Positions 37,374-46,743 of a stretch of DNA of 64,000 nucleotides are shown in pieces. Both the position numbers and the translations under genes were made by a program. Every line of letters begins with the position of its first letter. The stretch's first letter is position 1. This DNA comes from Nitrosomonas ureae (GTDB taxonomy: Bacteria > Pseudomonadota > Gammaproteobacteria > Burkholderiales > Nitrosomonadaceae): assembly GCF_001455205.1 (NCBI RefSeq), contig NZ_CP013341.1:2976001-3040000 (forward strand). The letters are read 5' to 3'. Below the pieces are notes generated by a model. It worked only from the letters and a program-made list of their open reading frames with translations. It made no database searches and was not told the DNA's origin.

Positions 37374-38210
37374 CTACATCCCCTGCCAGGCATAATTGCG
37401 CTGCCAGAAATCGACCGGTTCGACGGATCTGGCAAAGTTTGCATGGGCAAACCCGATCACTTTTCCTTGATAGCGCGTCGGACCGCTGATCGACAACCCA
37501 CCATCATCGTTTCTGATGCGTAGGCTACCACCTAGAGAATGCGTCAGGATGGGCAAATCGATTCCAAACACCTTGGCTGCAACATAAGCACTTGCCGCAC
37601 TGCCGGTCCCGCAGCTTTGCGTGACATCTTCCACGCCAACCTCAAAGGTACGCAGAGTAATGCTATCTGTAGTGCGCCAAATGAAATTGACATTCACGCC
37701 TTCCGGGTGACCGAGCAACTCGCACAGGGATTTATCGTTGCGCAACGATTGCCCCTGTGCCCTTGCGGTTTTCAGGCTGATCTCGGAACCGATAACCACG
37801 ACATGCGGCACGCCGGTATACACATAATGGCAATTCTGATCGATTTGCCGGTAATCCCGCGCGGCACCCAAATTGACCTCAACGCAGTCGTTATCGACGA
37901 ACACTTCCTTCAGACCATCGCCGGTAATGATGTTGAACACATTACTGCGCACATAAGTATCGCGGAAATAACGCGTTGCACAACGCAGCCCATTGCCGCA
38001 CATGGTTTCTTCGGTTCCATCGCGATCAAAAATTTTCATCGTGGGCATCCCCTGCTGTTGATCCACATAAAGAATCCCATCAGTATCATGTTGTGTTGCC
38101 AAGGCATGTGAGATTCGCGCGCGATCGAATCCGGGCACAGGGTTCTTCATCTCATCAACCAACAGGAATGAGTTGCCGCAACCGTCCATTTTTGTTGCCA
38201 TAATTCTCAT
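37374..38210 (-). CDS. DapF-like amino-acid epimerase (divergent)
   Basis: A 278-residue PLP-independent epimerase with the two-cysteine fold: C71 in MCGNGLRC and C200 in SCGTGS are the catalytic pair. Against the usual diaminopimelate epimerase, several binding positions look altered: GNDF is GNSF, FNADG is FDRDG, and the ERGVGET stretch before the second Cys is EVGVEDV. In DapF the Asn and Arg of these motifs hold the distal end of meso-DAP, so another substrate is likely. AAAGGG is seven bases before the ATG. It sits 19 bases after the GNAT gene in an operon with a D-Ala-D-Ala-ligase-like gene. It could still be the cell's dapF; this was judged by eye. Confidence 0.8.
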   Translation of the reverse strand: MRIMATKMDGCGNSFLLVDEMKNPVPGFDRARISHALATQHDTDGILYVDQQQGMPTMKIFDRDGTEETMCGNGLRCATRYFRDTYVRSNVFNIITGDGLKEVFVDNDCVEVNLGAARDYRQIDQNCHYVYTGVPHVVVIGSEISLKTARAQGQSLRNDKSLCELLGHPEGVNVNFIWRTTDSITLRTFEVGVEDVTQSCGTGSAASAYVAAKVFGIDLPILTHSLGGSLRIRNDDGGLSISGPTRYQGKVIGFAHANFARSVEPVDFWQRNYAWQGM

Positions 38211-38229
38211 TGCTTTGCCCTTTCCAACG

Positions 38230-38700
38230 TTAAGCGGTTGTAAAATTGATTTGTTTCAAGCTTGAGCCCATCCTTCGGGTTAGATGCACTTGGGCCACAC
38301 CTGAGATAAATTCATCCTGCACGATGCCCGTGAGGAAAAATCCGTTTTTAAGATAAAAACGCAGACTTTCGCTGGCATCAGCATCGGTAATGACATTGAG
38401 TATTCTTCCCCCTTGCTGCGCGACTTCGGCAAAAATGCCATCCAATAAGCGCGAACCATATCCTTTACCCCGATGGTTCTCATCCACCGCGATCGTCAGC
38501 AAATGATAAGTATCAACCGTTCTTTTTGCGATCACATACCCAATCGGGCGACCGTCATTCACGGCACACAGCCCGAAACAGCGGCCATGCACAATGTCTT
38601 CCAGTTCAGCATGAACTTCGGTTTGATATAAGGAGCTGAAATCTTGCAATGCAATTTTCACAAGATCAGGAAACAAGTCTTTAGAAATGGGTACAATCAT
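38230..38700 (-). CDS. GNAT-family N-acetyltransferase
   Basis: A 156-residue GCN5-related acetyltransferase. Motif A, the acetyl-CoA pyrophosphate-binding loop, is VDENHRGKGYGSRLL (R/Q-x-x-G-x-G/A type), preceded by the beta strand YHLLTIAV; the FYLKNGFFLTG segment near the C terminus is the usual motif B. The substrate is unknown. It is the middle gene of a tight three-gene operon (19 bases to each neighbour) between a ligase and an epimerase, so an amino acid or dipeptide is a plausible acceptor. Confidence 0.85.
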   Translation of the reverse strand: MIVPISKDLFPDLVKIALQDFSSLYQTEVHAELEDIVHGRCFGLCAVNDGRPIGYVIAKRTVDTYHLLTIAVDENHRGKGYGSRLLDGIFAEVAQQGGRILNVITDADASESLRFYLKNGFFLTGIVQDEFISGVAQVHLTRRMGSSLKQINFTTA

Positions 38701-38719
38701 GATTTCATTTATAGATGAG

Positions 38720-39805
38720 TTATTTTCCGAGCAGGGTATACATCCGCCCCTGATGAGTAAGAAAACCAGCTTTCGCCACCTTGTTGATAGTTGAATCCGC
38801 TATGTCTTCGAGCAATTGGGTTTTGTCATGGAATCTTTCGGGATAGCGCAATGCCAGCCGCTTCACCGCTTTATCAACGATAAGTGCGACCATATCCTGG
38901 TGCGCGATACCAACGTGTCGGCACATGTTGGTGAGATCCGCATCTGTCGGGTGGATACCGGGTATGACATTCGCCTCGAGGAAATACAGCTGACCCTCAC
39001 GCACGCGAAAATCCATGCGGTTATAATCACGCGCCTCTAGTGCTTCATGCGCCGTTATCGCCAGCTTCGCAAAGTTTCTGGCTTGATCTGTCCAGGCCAG
39101 ATGAGAAATATACGGGTTCTCAATACTTTTTACGTGTGGATCGCGCAGTTGTGGATGCCCCGGAATGTTGGCAAAATTAATTTCCAGTATCGGTAACACA
39201 TAGTTTCCAATCAAACCGATCGTGTATTCGGTTCCAGGCAGAAATTCTTCCACCAACGCAGCTTGCTCACACTGAGAATAAACCGCTGCAATGGCGGCAT
39301 TAAGCTCTGCTTCATTATGCACTTTGCTTTTCTGGCTGATACCGATACTGGTTCCCTCGCTGTAGGGTTTAACCATCAAGGGAAAAGCCAGATCCTTGAG
39401 TTGGTCACCCGGCACCATGAGTTGAAATTTCGCTGTTGGCACTCCTTCATAGGCAACGATTCTTTTTGCCGTTGCCTTATCCATTTTGTTGATAAAAGTC
39501 TTGGGGCTGCTGCCGGTATACGGAATACCCAAGTGCTCACAAAAGAAGGGAACAATGGCTTCGCGCAGCTCCTTCTGCTCCAGACCCTCTGCGTTATTGA
39601 ACACCAAATCGATTTGATGTTTGCGTTTCTCGAGCTGATGGTAAATATCTTTACCCACATCAATCACTTCAACATCCGCGCCTATACGTTCAAGCGCTGT
39701 TGCTACTGCCGCAATGGTCGTCGGGCTTTCAAATTCGCCGTAGCGCTCATCCTCCATGCCCGGATGGCGAATATTGCAGGTATAAGCAATATTGAATTTT
39801 TGCAT
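38720..39805 (-). CDS. D-Ala-D-Ala-ligase-like ATP-grasp enzyme
   Basis: A 361-residue ATP-grasp ligase. The N-terminal part has FNNAEGLEQKELREA and PYTGSSPKTFINKMDK, the central part FPLMVKPYSEGTSIGIS, and the ATP/Mg site is MDFRVREGQLYFLEANVIPGIHP, close to the Ddl pattern EVNTxPGMT. It thus joins two amino acids, or an amino acid to another carboxylate, through an acyl-phosphate. The central loop and the EANVIPGIHP end differ from true Ddl, and it lies with a GNAT and an epimerase rather than with mur/ddl genes. Most likely it makes a non-peptidoglycan dipeptide-like product. First gene of the operon. Confidence 0.82.
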   Translation of the reverse strand: MQKFNIAYTCNIRHPGMEDERYGEFESPTTIAAVATALERIGADVEVIDVGKDIYHQLEKRKHQIDLVFNNAEGLEQKELREAIVPFFCEHLGIPYTGSSPKTFINKMDKATAKRIVAYEGVPTAKFQLMVPGDQLKDLAFPLMVKPYSEGTSIGISQKSKVHNEAELNAAIAAVYSQCEQAALVEEFLPGTEYTIGLIGNYVLPILEINFANIPGHPQLRDPHVKSIENPYISHLAWTDQARNFAKLAITAHEALEARDYNRMDFRVREGQLYFLEANVIPGIHPTDADLTNMCRHVGIAHQDMVALIVDKAVKRLALRYPERFHDKTQLLEDIADSTINKVAKAGFLTHQGRMYTLLGK

Positions 39806-40225
39806 GGCCGTTTTTATAGAAATCCTGAAAATCTAATCAATCGATGCACTAAGAAATATAAATTAAGCAAAACCATGCCCATTAACGCCAATCCAATGCT
39901 TCGGTTTACAAGTGCTGAGTAATTTTTACGGATGAACAAGCAGAATCAGAGAACCACTTGATTACGCAGTCTCAATAATAAATCGGTTGAATCAATGGCT
40001 AATGCGAAGTTTCAATCATGCGGTTTTTGGATTTGAATCCGGCAGATGATCCTACAGTTCATCTCGGCATTGCCACGTTTTAGGATTCTATTAACAGTTA
40101 CTTGCGTAGAGAGGGTTTAATGGTGTGCGCGTTGCTGATATTGATTTATTCAGAATTGCAAGAAGTTGAGCAATCCGATGGAGAAGGTGGGTAATGATCC
40201 GGTATGTTTTTTAAGTGCTGGCCTG
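39806..40225. other. Intergenic region, 420 bp
   Basis: Lies between two minus-strand genes and contains the promoter region of the ligase-like operon and the 3' flank of the HerA-like gene. Only very short frames occur. No RNA or repeat is recognised. Confidence 0.4.
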
Positions 40226-41740
40226 CTAACGCCGCCTACCTAATAACGATCCGAGCAGACCACGAGTGATTTCGCGGGCAATTGACGATCCTATTGAACG
40301 CGCTGCGCTTTTTGCCATAACATCAATAACCCCCTCGCGCTGCCCTCCTCGTCTTCCCGAAGGCTTTGAGAATAAATCACCTAGATCTTTCAAAATCCCT
40401 TCTTCCGAAGGTTTCCTCAGGTTCTTATCGCCAGGAGCCTGCGAAGCACTATCCAACCTGTTTTTACCCGTCCGCGCCAATAATAGTTCAAAGGCACTCT
40501 CACGGTCAATTTCCTGCTCATACACACCCGTTACAATAGAAGATTGCAGCAACCGCTGCCGTTCTTCCAGTGTAATGGGCCCGATCTGGCTGACCGGAGG
40601 AAGAATATACGCACGTTCGGTAATGCCTGGAGAGCCGTCGCGCTCAAGAAAAGAAATCAGTGCTTCACCCACGGAAAGCTCAAGGATAGCCTGCTTGATA
40701 TTCAGTTCCGGATTGGGGCGCATAGTTTCAGCAACAGAATTCACAGCTTTTTGATCACGCGGCGTAAATGCGCGTAATGCATGCTGAATCCGGTTGCCCA
40801 ACTGAGCCAATACCTTCTGCGGAATATCAAATGGATTTTGTGTTACAAAGTAAACCCCGACACCTTTGGAACGTATCAGCCTGACAACCTGTTCGATTTT
40901 TTCCAGTAAGGCGGGAGATGCTGTGCTGAACAGCAAATGCGCTTCATCAAAAAAGAATACCAATTTAGGTTTATCACGATCCCCGATTTCCGGCAAATTC
41001 TCGTATAACTCGGATAGCATCCACAGCAAAAAGGTACTATACAATCGCGGGAAGTTTAATAGCTTATCTGCAGCCAGAATATTAATGACACCTTTGCCAT
41101 CGATAGTCTGCAGCAAATCCTCAATATTCAACATGGGTTCACCGAAAAAATGGTCCCCGCCTTGCTCTTCTATCTGTAACAAACCGCGCTGGATAGCACC
41201 AATCGATGCCGAGGAAACACTGCCGTATTGAGTTTTAAATCGATCAGCGTTATCACCGACAAATTGGAGCAATGCACGCAAGTCTTTGAGATCGAGCAGT
41301 AATAACCCATAATCATCCGCTACCTTGAAAACCAGCGTTATCACACCTTCTTGCGTTTCATTCAGGTTCAGCAGACGAGCCAGCAGCAATGGCCCCATGT
41401 CGGAAATGGTTGCACGTAGCGGATGTCCGTTTTTCTGCAGCACATCCCACAAAGTAACCGGGAAACCTTTCCATTCAGAAACATCCACCCGCATCATGCT
41501 CAAACGGTTTTTTATTTTATCTGTCAGCGAACCAGGCTTGCTGATGCCTGTTAAATCGCCTTTAACATCAGCCATAAATACCGGCACACCGATACCCGAA
41601 AAACTTTCTGCCAATCTCTGCAAAGTCACCGTCTTGCCCGTCCCCGTCGCACCCGTGATACAACCGTGCCGAGTGGACATTTCAGGCAAAAGCTCTAACT
41701 CAGTACTGCCGGTTTTGGCAATAATCAATGGCTCAGTCAT
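40226..41740 (-). CDS. HerA-like / DUF853 (YjgR-type) ATPase
   Basis: A 504-residue protein of the FtsK-HerA superfamily. Walker A is GATGTGKT (about 30-37), followed by [10 protein letters not shown]; Walker B is [12 protein letters not shown] (about 262-273), and an arginine-finger type stretch follows ([22 protein letters not shown]). The C terminus is Gly/Arg-rich ([18 protein letters not shown]). Family members of the YjgR type have no settled role. It is separate from the ATPase/nuclease module at 35 kb. Confidence 0.88.
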   Translation of the reverse strand: MTEPLIIAKTGSTELELLPEMSTRHGCITGATGTGKTVTLQRLAESFSGIGVPVFMADVKGDLTGISKPGSLTDKIKNRLSMMRVDVSEWKGFPVTLWDVLQKNGHPLRATISDMGPLLLARLLNLNETQEGVITLVFKVADDYGLLLLDLKDLRALLQFVGDNADRFKTQYGSVSSASIGAIQRGLLQIEEQGGDHFFGEPMLNIEDLLQTIDGKGVINILAADKLLNFPRLYSTFLLWMLSELYENLPEIGDRDKPKLVFFFDEAHLLFSTASPALLEKIEQVVRLIRSKGVGVYFVTQNPFDIPQKVLAQLGNRIQHALRAFTPRDQKAVNSVAETMRPNPELNIKQAILELSVGEALISFLERDGSPGITERAYILPPVSQIGPITLEERQRLLQSSIVTGVYEQEIDRESAFELLLARTGKNRLDSASQAPGDKNLRKPSEEGILKDLGDLFSKPSGRRGGQREGVIDVMAKSAARSIGSSIAREITRGLLGSLLGRRR

Positions 41741-41825
41741 TTTGAATTATGCAATAGCAGTAATAATCATTGAATGTTCCATTGTATGTCAATTAACAGG
41801 AAAGGCAATGAAAACATGTAGATCA

Positions 41826-41854
41826 ATGTATACTACCCGTTCGATGTATACTAC
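41826..41854 (+). repeat. Direct repeat containing GTATAC upstream of glk
   Basis: ATGTATACTAC occurs at 41826-41836 and 41844-41854, an exact 18-base period, 72 bases before the glk start. GTATAC is palindromic. It could be a regulator-binding site, but no protein is known. Confidence 0.5.
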
Positions 41855-41925
41855 TCATTGGTTTTGTTAAAGTCTTTTATCAGTCTCAAAATAATATTTC
41901 TGATTAATTTCTATATAAACAACAC

Positions 41926-42924
41926 TTGAACAAGCAATTCGTCTGTGGAGATATCGGCGGCACCAAAACCATTCTGCAATCAGCAGAAATAAGTAATGGT
42001 AAGGTGCGAACGTTACTCACACATCGTTATGACAATCATGATTTTGCAACCTTCTCCGAAATTTTCCAAGATTTTCTGAACCGAACCCGAGGGACCGATC
42101 TCCCGCTTGCGGCATGCTTTGCGGTCGCAGGCCCCGTTGTCACGCAACAGGCAAAACTAACCAACTTACCTTGGCAAATCAACAGTAGCACTATTTCTAC
42201 CGAGTTTTCAATTCCTGCAGTCAAATTGATTAATGATTTTGAAGCAGCTGCTTTGGGCATTGAAAGCTTGTCACCTGACGATGTGGCAATATTGCAGACT
42301 GGGAAATCACTGGCACATTCGATGCGCGTAGTACTGGGTGCGGGTACCGGTATGGGTGTCGCCTGGCTCACTTGGCACGAAGGTCGCTATTTTGCAGTGC
42401 CTACCGAAGCAGGTCATATGGATTTTGCTCCAACCAGTACGTTACAAATTCAGTTACTTGAAGCACTCCATAATAAATTCGGCCATGTGTCCGTAGAGCG
42501 ATTACTTTCAGGATCCGGATTAACCAATATTTTTAAATTCCTGCAAATGAATTCCGCAACAGCCTCAAACCTTGCGCCTATCCATCTGGAAGAAGATAGC
42601 GGTGCCACTATTACGGCACTTGCGCTTACTCACCAACATCCAATCGCGATAAAATCCATCAATATATTCGCCGATATTTATGGCGCCTATGCGGGCAATC
42701 TGGCTTTGACAGGACTTACACGGGGTGGTGTATATATTGCTGGCGGCATCGCGCCTAGGATTCTCAATATTCTAAAGCTTGGCGGCTTTATGCGTGCGTT
42801 TCATGCCAAAGGAAGATTTTCTGAATTAATGCACGAATTTCCTGTGTATATAATTACTAATCCTGAGGTCAGCTTGCTCGGTGCAAAACAGGAGGCACAT
42901 CATTTGCTTAATAGTCAAAGTTGA
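41926..42924 (+). CDS. glk: Glucokinase
   Basis: A 332-residue ROK-unrelated (Glk-type) hexokinase. The ATP phosphate-binding loop GDIGGTKT is at 8-15, the sugar-binding EAGHMDFAP and the adenosine motif GAGTGMGVAW are present. It phosphorylates glucose to glucose 6-phosphate. The start is TTG 41926 (MNKQFVCGDIGGT), with no better ATG. The gene is followed by glgP after 82 bases. Together they would turn glycogen into glucose 6-phosphate and glucose 1-phosphate, fitting an organism that stores glycogen. Confidence 0.93.
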   Translation: MNKQFVCGDIGGTKTILQSAEISNGKVRTLLTHRYDNHDFATFSEIFQDFLNRTRGTDLPLAACFAVAGPVVTQQAKLTNLPWQINSSTISTEFSIPAVKLINDFEAAALGIESLSPDDVAILQTGKSLAHSMRVVLGAGTGMGVAWLTWHEGRYFAVPTEAGHMDFAPTSTLQIQLLEALHNKFGHVSVERLLSGSGLTNIFKFLQMNSATASNLAPIHLEEDSGATITALALTHQHPIAIKSINIFADIYGAYAGNLALTGLTRGGVYIAGGIAPRILNILKLGGFMRAFHAKGRFSELMHEFPVYIITNPEVSLLGAKQEAHHLLNSQS

Positions 42925-43006
42925 AAATTTGACTATTTCAGGTTTAATCCTGATTGCCTTACTCTTCGAATCAATACCAAGATAATTCTTATTAAGGAGA
43001 ATACGA

Positions 43007-45559
43007 ATGTTTACGCGTACAGCTTTTACCATTACCGTCAATCCTAAAATACCGCACCGCCTTAAAAGACTGGAAGAATTGGCCAACAATCTTTGGTACA
43101 GCTGGGATCGCGCTACACGCACACTATTTTCCCGCCTTGACCCCCACTTATGGGAAGCGGTCGGACATAATCCTAAAGCATTTCTAAAACGTGTGGATGA
43201 ATCGGTACTGATAAAAGCCACGAAAGATCGTGTTTTTCTTGCCACTTATAACAGCATCCTGTCCACATACGATTCCTATCACGACGCTTCCGCTGTCCCG
43301 ATTAACGAAGAATTGGATTTGCAAGACCAGATTGCCTATTTCTGTTTTGAATTTGGCTTTCACGAAAGCTTGCCCATTTATTCGGGTGGCCTGGGCATCC
43401 TGGCAGGCGACCATTGTAAGGCGGCCAGCGACTTGCACCTTCCCTTTGTGGCGATTGGTTTACTTTATCGCCAGGGATATTTTTCACAAACCATCGATAG
43501 CCTAGGTAATCAACAAGTTGCTTATACCATTTCGGACTTTGATGATTTGCCTGTTACGCCGGTGCTACGCGAGGACGGCTCAAGTTTGCAAATTACAGTT
43601 CCCCTCTCGCAGCGGGATATCACCATAAAAGTATGGCAAGCAAAAATCGGTCATGTCACATTATTTCTGCTGGATACCGATTTGCTGGAAAATTCTCCAC
43701 AGGACCGTTACATCACTCACAATCTCTATGGTGGCGACAAAGTCATGCGCATAGAACAAGAAATCATTCTGGGTATGGGCGGAGTACGTGTCTTGCAAGC
43801 CCTCGGCATCAAGCCCACCATATGGCATATCAATGAAGGTCACGCGGCCTTTATGATTCTGGAGCGCATTTACGCTTTAGTACAGCAGGGACTCGATTTT
43901 GCAAGCGCCTTGGAAAGTGTGGCGGTCAATACGGTTTTCACGACACATACCGCTGTTCCCGCAGGACATGATCATTTCGATGCGAATCTCATTCAAACCT
44001 ATTTTGACAGCTTTTATCGTCACCTGAATATTACACGCGAAGAATTCATGGCGCTTGGACATGCGCCAGGAAGCCCGGATTTTAACATGACCGCGCTGGC
44101 AATCCACGGCTCGCGCACCCATAACGGCGTCAGCAAGATACACGGCGATGTTTCCGCGAATATTTGCCGGGATTTGTGGCCACAAATCGAACCGGAAGAA
44201 AACCCGATTTCCTATATCACCAATGGCGTTCATGTTCCCACCTTCCTGGCGCAGGAATGGTCCGATTTGTTTGATCGATACTTGGGTCATGAATGGCGCA
44301 ACAAAATGTGCGATACCGATTATTGGTCAAGCATCGATGCGATACCGGATCATTTGTTCTGGAGTGTGCGGCAATCATTAAAATCGCAAATGTTTTATGG
44401 TATTCGTTCTCGCATCAGTGAACAGAATAGCAGGAATCGCGGCTCTGAAGCGCATCTCGACCGGCTGCTGAAATTTGTTGACCCCATCAACCCGAACATT
44501 CTTACATTGGGCTTCGCGCGTCGTTTCGCTACTTATAAGCGCGCTGCATTGTTATTTGATAATCTCGATTGGTTACGGAATATTATTTTCGATCAGGATC
44601 GCCCCGTATTGCTTCTTTTCGCCGGCAAAGCTCACCCTGCTGATGTTCCAGGACAAGATTTGATCCGGCGCATCAGTCAAATTGCAAGCCTTCCTGAATT
44701 TGAAGGGCGGCTTTTATTAATCGAAGGTTATGATTTACGGCTTGCCCGACGCTTAGTTGCGGGTGTCGATGTCTGGCTTAATAATCCGATCTACCCTCTG
44801 GAAGCAAGTGGCACCTCTGGCATGAAAGCCGGTATCAATGGCGCAATCAATCTAAGTGTACTGGATGGCTGGTGGGGAGAAGGCTACGACGGTAAAAATG
44901 GCTGGGCGATCAAACCCGGTCCAGAGGATATGGAAGGAACGTTGCGTGATCAAGAAGAAGGCCGTGCACTGTATGAAATCTTGCAGGATCAGGTCATTCC
45001 ATTGTATTACGACTATGGCAAACTTGGCTATTCGCCCAATTGGGTAAAAATGGCCAAGCACTCAATGATATCCCTACTACCGCGTTACAATGCAACCCGC
45101 ATGGTCGATGAATATGTGACAAAATTCTATCGCCCGGCCAGCAGGAAAGGAATGTTATATGCAGCGAACGACTTTGCTGCGGCAAAGAATGTAGCCGTAT
45201 GGAAAACAAAAATAAAGCATGCGTGGCAAGGGATTACATTACGCCGATTGGACACACCCTGTGAACGAATTCATTTTAATGAAGCACTGAATTTCAAGGT
45301 GGCCGCAAATCTGAACGGCCTATCCCCGGAAGACGTCGTCATTGAGCTGTTGATATGCCGTCAGTTTAAAACCACCAAGCTATGTAATTTCAAGCACTTC
45401 AAATTTGAATTCACCGGCACTCAGGATTCGCACGAGCATTCGTTCGAACTTAAACTGATTCCGGAATTGTGCGGCAAGCAGGAGTATTTCATCCGCATTT
45501 ATCCTTACCATTCATTACTCTCTCATCCTTTGGAAATGGGTCTGATGGTATGGCTGTAA
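43007..45559 (+). CDS. glgP: Alpha-glucan (glycogen) phosphorylase, short GlgP type
   Basis: An 850-residue PLP enzyme of the alpha-glucan phosphorylase family (TIGR02094 type). The N-terminal DUF3417-like domain (PHRLKRLEELANNLWYSW) is present. The PLP-lysine region is GTSGMKAGINGAINLSVLDG, preceded by RRLVAGVDVWLNNP. It uses phosphate to release glucose 1-phosphate from glycogen or maltodextrin. AAGGAG lies eight bases before the ATG. The VOC gene follows 46 bases later. Confidence 0.93.
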   Translation: MFTRTAFTITVNPKIPHRLKRLEELANNLWYSWDRATRTLFSRLDPHLWEAVGHNPKAFLKRVDESVLIKATKDRVFLATYNSILSTYDSYHDASAVPINEELDLQDQIAYFCFEFGFHESLPIYSGGLGILAGDHCKAASDLHLPFVAIGLLYRQGYFSQTIDSLGNQQVAYTISDFDDLPVTPVLREDGSSLQITVPLSQRDITIKVWQAKIGHVTLFLLDTDLLENSPQDRYITHNLYGGDKVMRIEQEIILGMGGVRVLQALGIKPTIWHINEGHAAFMILERIYALVQQGLDFASALESVAVNTVFTTHTAVPAGHDHFDANLIQTYFDSFYRHLNITREEFMALGHAPGSPDFNMTALAIHGSRTHNGVSKIHGDVSANICRDLWPQIEPEENPISYITNGVHVPTFLAQEWSDLFDRYLGHEWRNKMCDTDYWSSIDAIPDHLFWSVRQSLKSQMFYGIRSRISEQNSRNRGSEAHLDRLLKFVDPINPNILTLGFARRFATYKRAALLFDNLDWLRNIIFDQDRPVLLLFAGKAHPADVPGQDLIRRISQIASLPEFEGRLLLIEGYDLRLARRLVAGVDVWLNNPIYPLEASGTSGMKAGINGAINLSVLDGWWGEGYDGKNGWAIKPGPEDMEGTLRDQEEGRALYEILQDQVIPLYYDYGKLGYSPNWVKMAKHSMISLLPRYNATRMVDEYVTKFYRPASRKGMLYAANDFAAAKNVAVWKTKIKHAWQGITLRRLDTPCERIHFNEALNFKVAANLNGLSPEDVVIELLICRQFKTTKLCNFKHFKFEFTGTQDSHEHSFELKLIPELCGKQEYFIRIYPYHSLLSHPLEMGLMVWL

Positions 45560-45605
45560 GAAGGGTTAAATCCCGGAGCTTTAATTTACTTCAGGAGAAA
45601 TGAAG

Positions 45606-45983
45606 ATGAAGAATCCTGTTGGTTGGTTTGAAATTTATGTGCAGGATATGGATCGGGCCAGATATTTTTATGAATCCGTATTTCAAGTAAAGCTGGAACG
45701 TTTAAACGCTCTTGCAAAAATGGAAATTGAGTTATGGAGTTTTCCAATGAACAGTGATCAGTCAGGCGCATCCGGCGCATTGGTCAAAATGGAAAATGGC
45801 CCGGGAGGGGGTAACGGCGTGCTCGTCTATTTTACATGCATGGACTGTGCTGTTGAAGCCAATCGCGCAACCGCTATGGGTGGATACCTTGTACGCGAGA
45901 AAATGTCCATTGGAAAATACGGCTTTATTGCTCTGGTTCGTGACACTGAAGGCAATATGATCGGCTTACATTCGATGCAGTAG
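45606..45983 (+). CDS. VOC-family (glyoxalase-like) protein
   Basis: A 125-residue protein with the vicinal-oxygen-chelate fold pattern: WFEIYVQDMDRARYFYESVF at the start and GFIALVRDTEGNMIGLHS at the end. ATG 45606 is chosen because AGGAG is eight bases before it; ATG 45600 would leave only two. The VOC fold contains metal-dependent glyoxalases, dioxygenases and binding proteins; the ligand here is unknown. It may be co-transcribed with glgP. Confidence 0.85.
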   Translation: MKNPVGWFEIYVQDMDRARYFYESVFQVKLERLNALAKMEIELWSFPMNSDQSGASGALVKMENGPGGGNGVLVYFTCMDCAVEANRATAMGGYLVREKMSIGKYGFIALVRDTEGNMIGLHSMQ

Positions 45984-46134
45984 CTTCATTCATAAAAAGA
46001 AAAACTACGCTTCATGAATGAGAGCGAAGTCAAAAAGAGTTTGCTACTTATTACAAGCGCCTCCATGATTACGTTCTAGTGCTTTGGCAATTGCTAGTTG
46101 CATGCGACAAATGCTACATACTCTCCAAATCAAT

Positions 46135-46162
46135 AAAAAACCACAGGAGAATATTCCTGTGG
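46135..46162 (-). terminator. Terminator of the PEP-CTERM gene
   Basis: A perfect eight-base stem CCACAGGA / TCCTGTGG (46141-46148, 46155-46162) with a six-base loop. On the minus strand it is followed by TTTTTT. It lies 51 bases after the stop. Confidence 0.85.
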
Positions 46163-46212
46163 CTTAAGATCATTACTCAGAATCTAATTATTATTATACT
46201 GTTCTAAATTTT

Positions 46213-46743
46213 CTAAATTGGTCGACGGCGACGCACAGAAAAACCAATCATCCCTAATCCAGCCAATAACATTGCATAGGTTTCCGGTTCAGGAACTGGA
46301 GAGATGTAAGAATCTACAGTATAGCTCCCCCCTTTCAGGCCTAGTACAGTGCCTGTAATTTCATAATAGTAATTACCGGGTCCCAGATTGCCAAAATCCA
46401 TGCCCACCGATGAAGAATCAAATGCAAATGAACCTAAAGAGGTGTCATTAGTGTAGTTGCCATCAGCACTGGTTTCTTTCCATAACTGCAAAGAGGAGCC
46501 ATTAATATTAAATTTTCCGAAATCATTGGTAACCGCGATAGACACGAGGCCATTCCAATTAGCTAAGTTAAATGTAAATACATGATCAAACGATCCAGCA
46601 CCAACTCCTAGCAATACACTCGCATGCTCAACAGGATCATCGTGAACACCCCAATTGCCCATAACAGTCGGTGCTGCGTGAGTAACACTACTGGTCATCA
46701 GAATTGCAGCTGCTAATAGTTTCAGTTTAAAACTGTTTCTCAT
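46213..46743 (-). CDS. PEP-CTERM sorting-domain protein
   Basis: A 176-residue exported protein. A signal peptide ends near THAAP. The mature part contains a repeated Gly/Asn-rich, beta-rich segment with LGVGAGSFDHVFTFNL, which recalls the FxDxF-type PEP-CTERM family. The C terminus is VPEPETYAMLLAGLGMIGF followed by an Arg-rich tail, the exosortase recognition signal (PEP motif, TM segment, basic end). ATG 46743 is chosen since GGAG is six bases before it; TTG 46755 would add four residues. It would be sorted by an exosortase, which is not in this window. A TIGR04073-like gene lies at 7.7 kb. Confidence 0.92.
   Translation of the reverse strand: MRNSFKLKLLAAAILMTSSVTHAAPTVMGNWGVHDDPVEHASVLLGVGAGSFDHVFTFNLANWNGLVSIAVTNDFGKFNINGSSLQLWKETSADGNYTNDTSLGSFAFDSSSVGMDFGNLGPGNYYYEITGTVLGLKGGSYTVDSYISPVPEPETYAMLLAGLGMIGFSVRRRRPI

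Noticed and set aside
39806..40225. A small gene in the gap between the ligase-like and HerA-like genes
   Set aside because: Only frames of about 20 codons, with no ribosome-binding site or conserved pattern.
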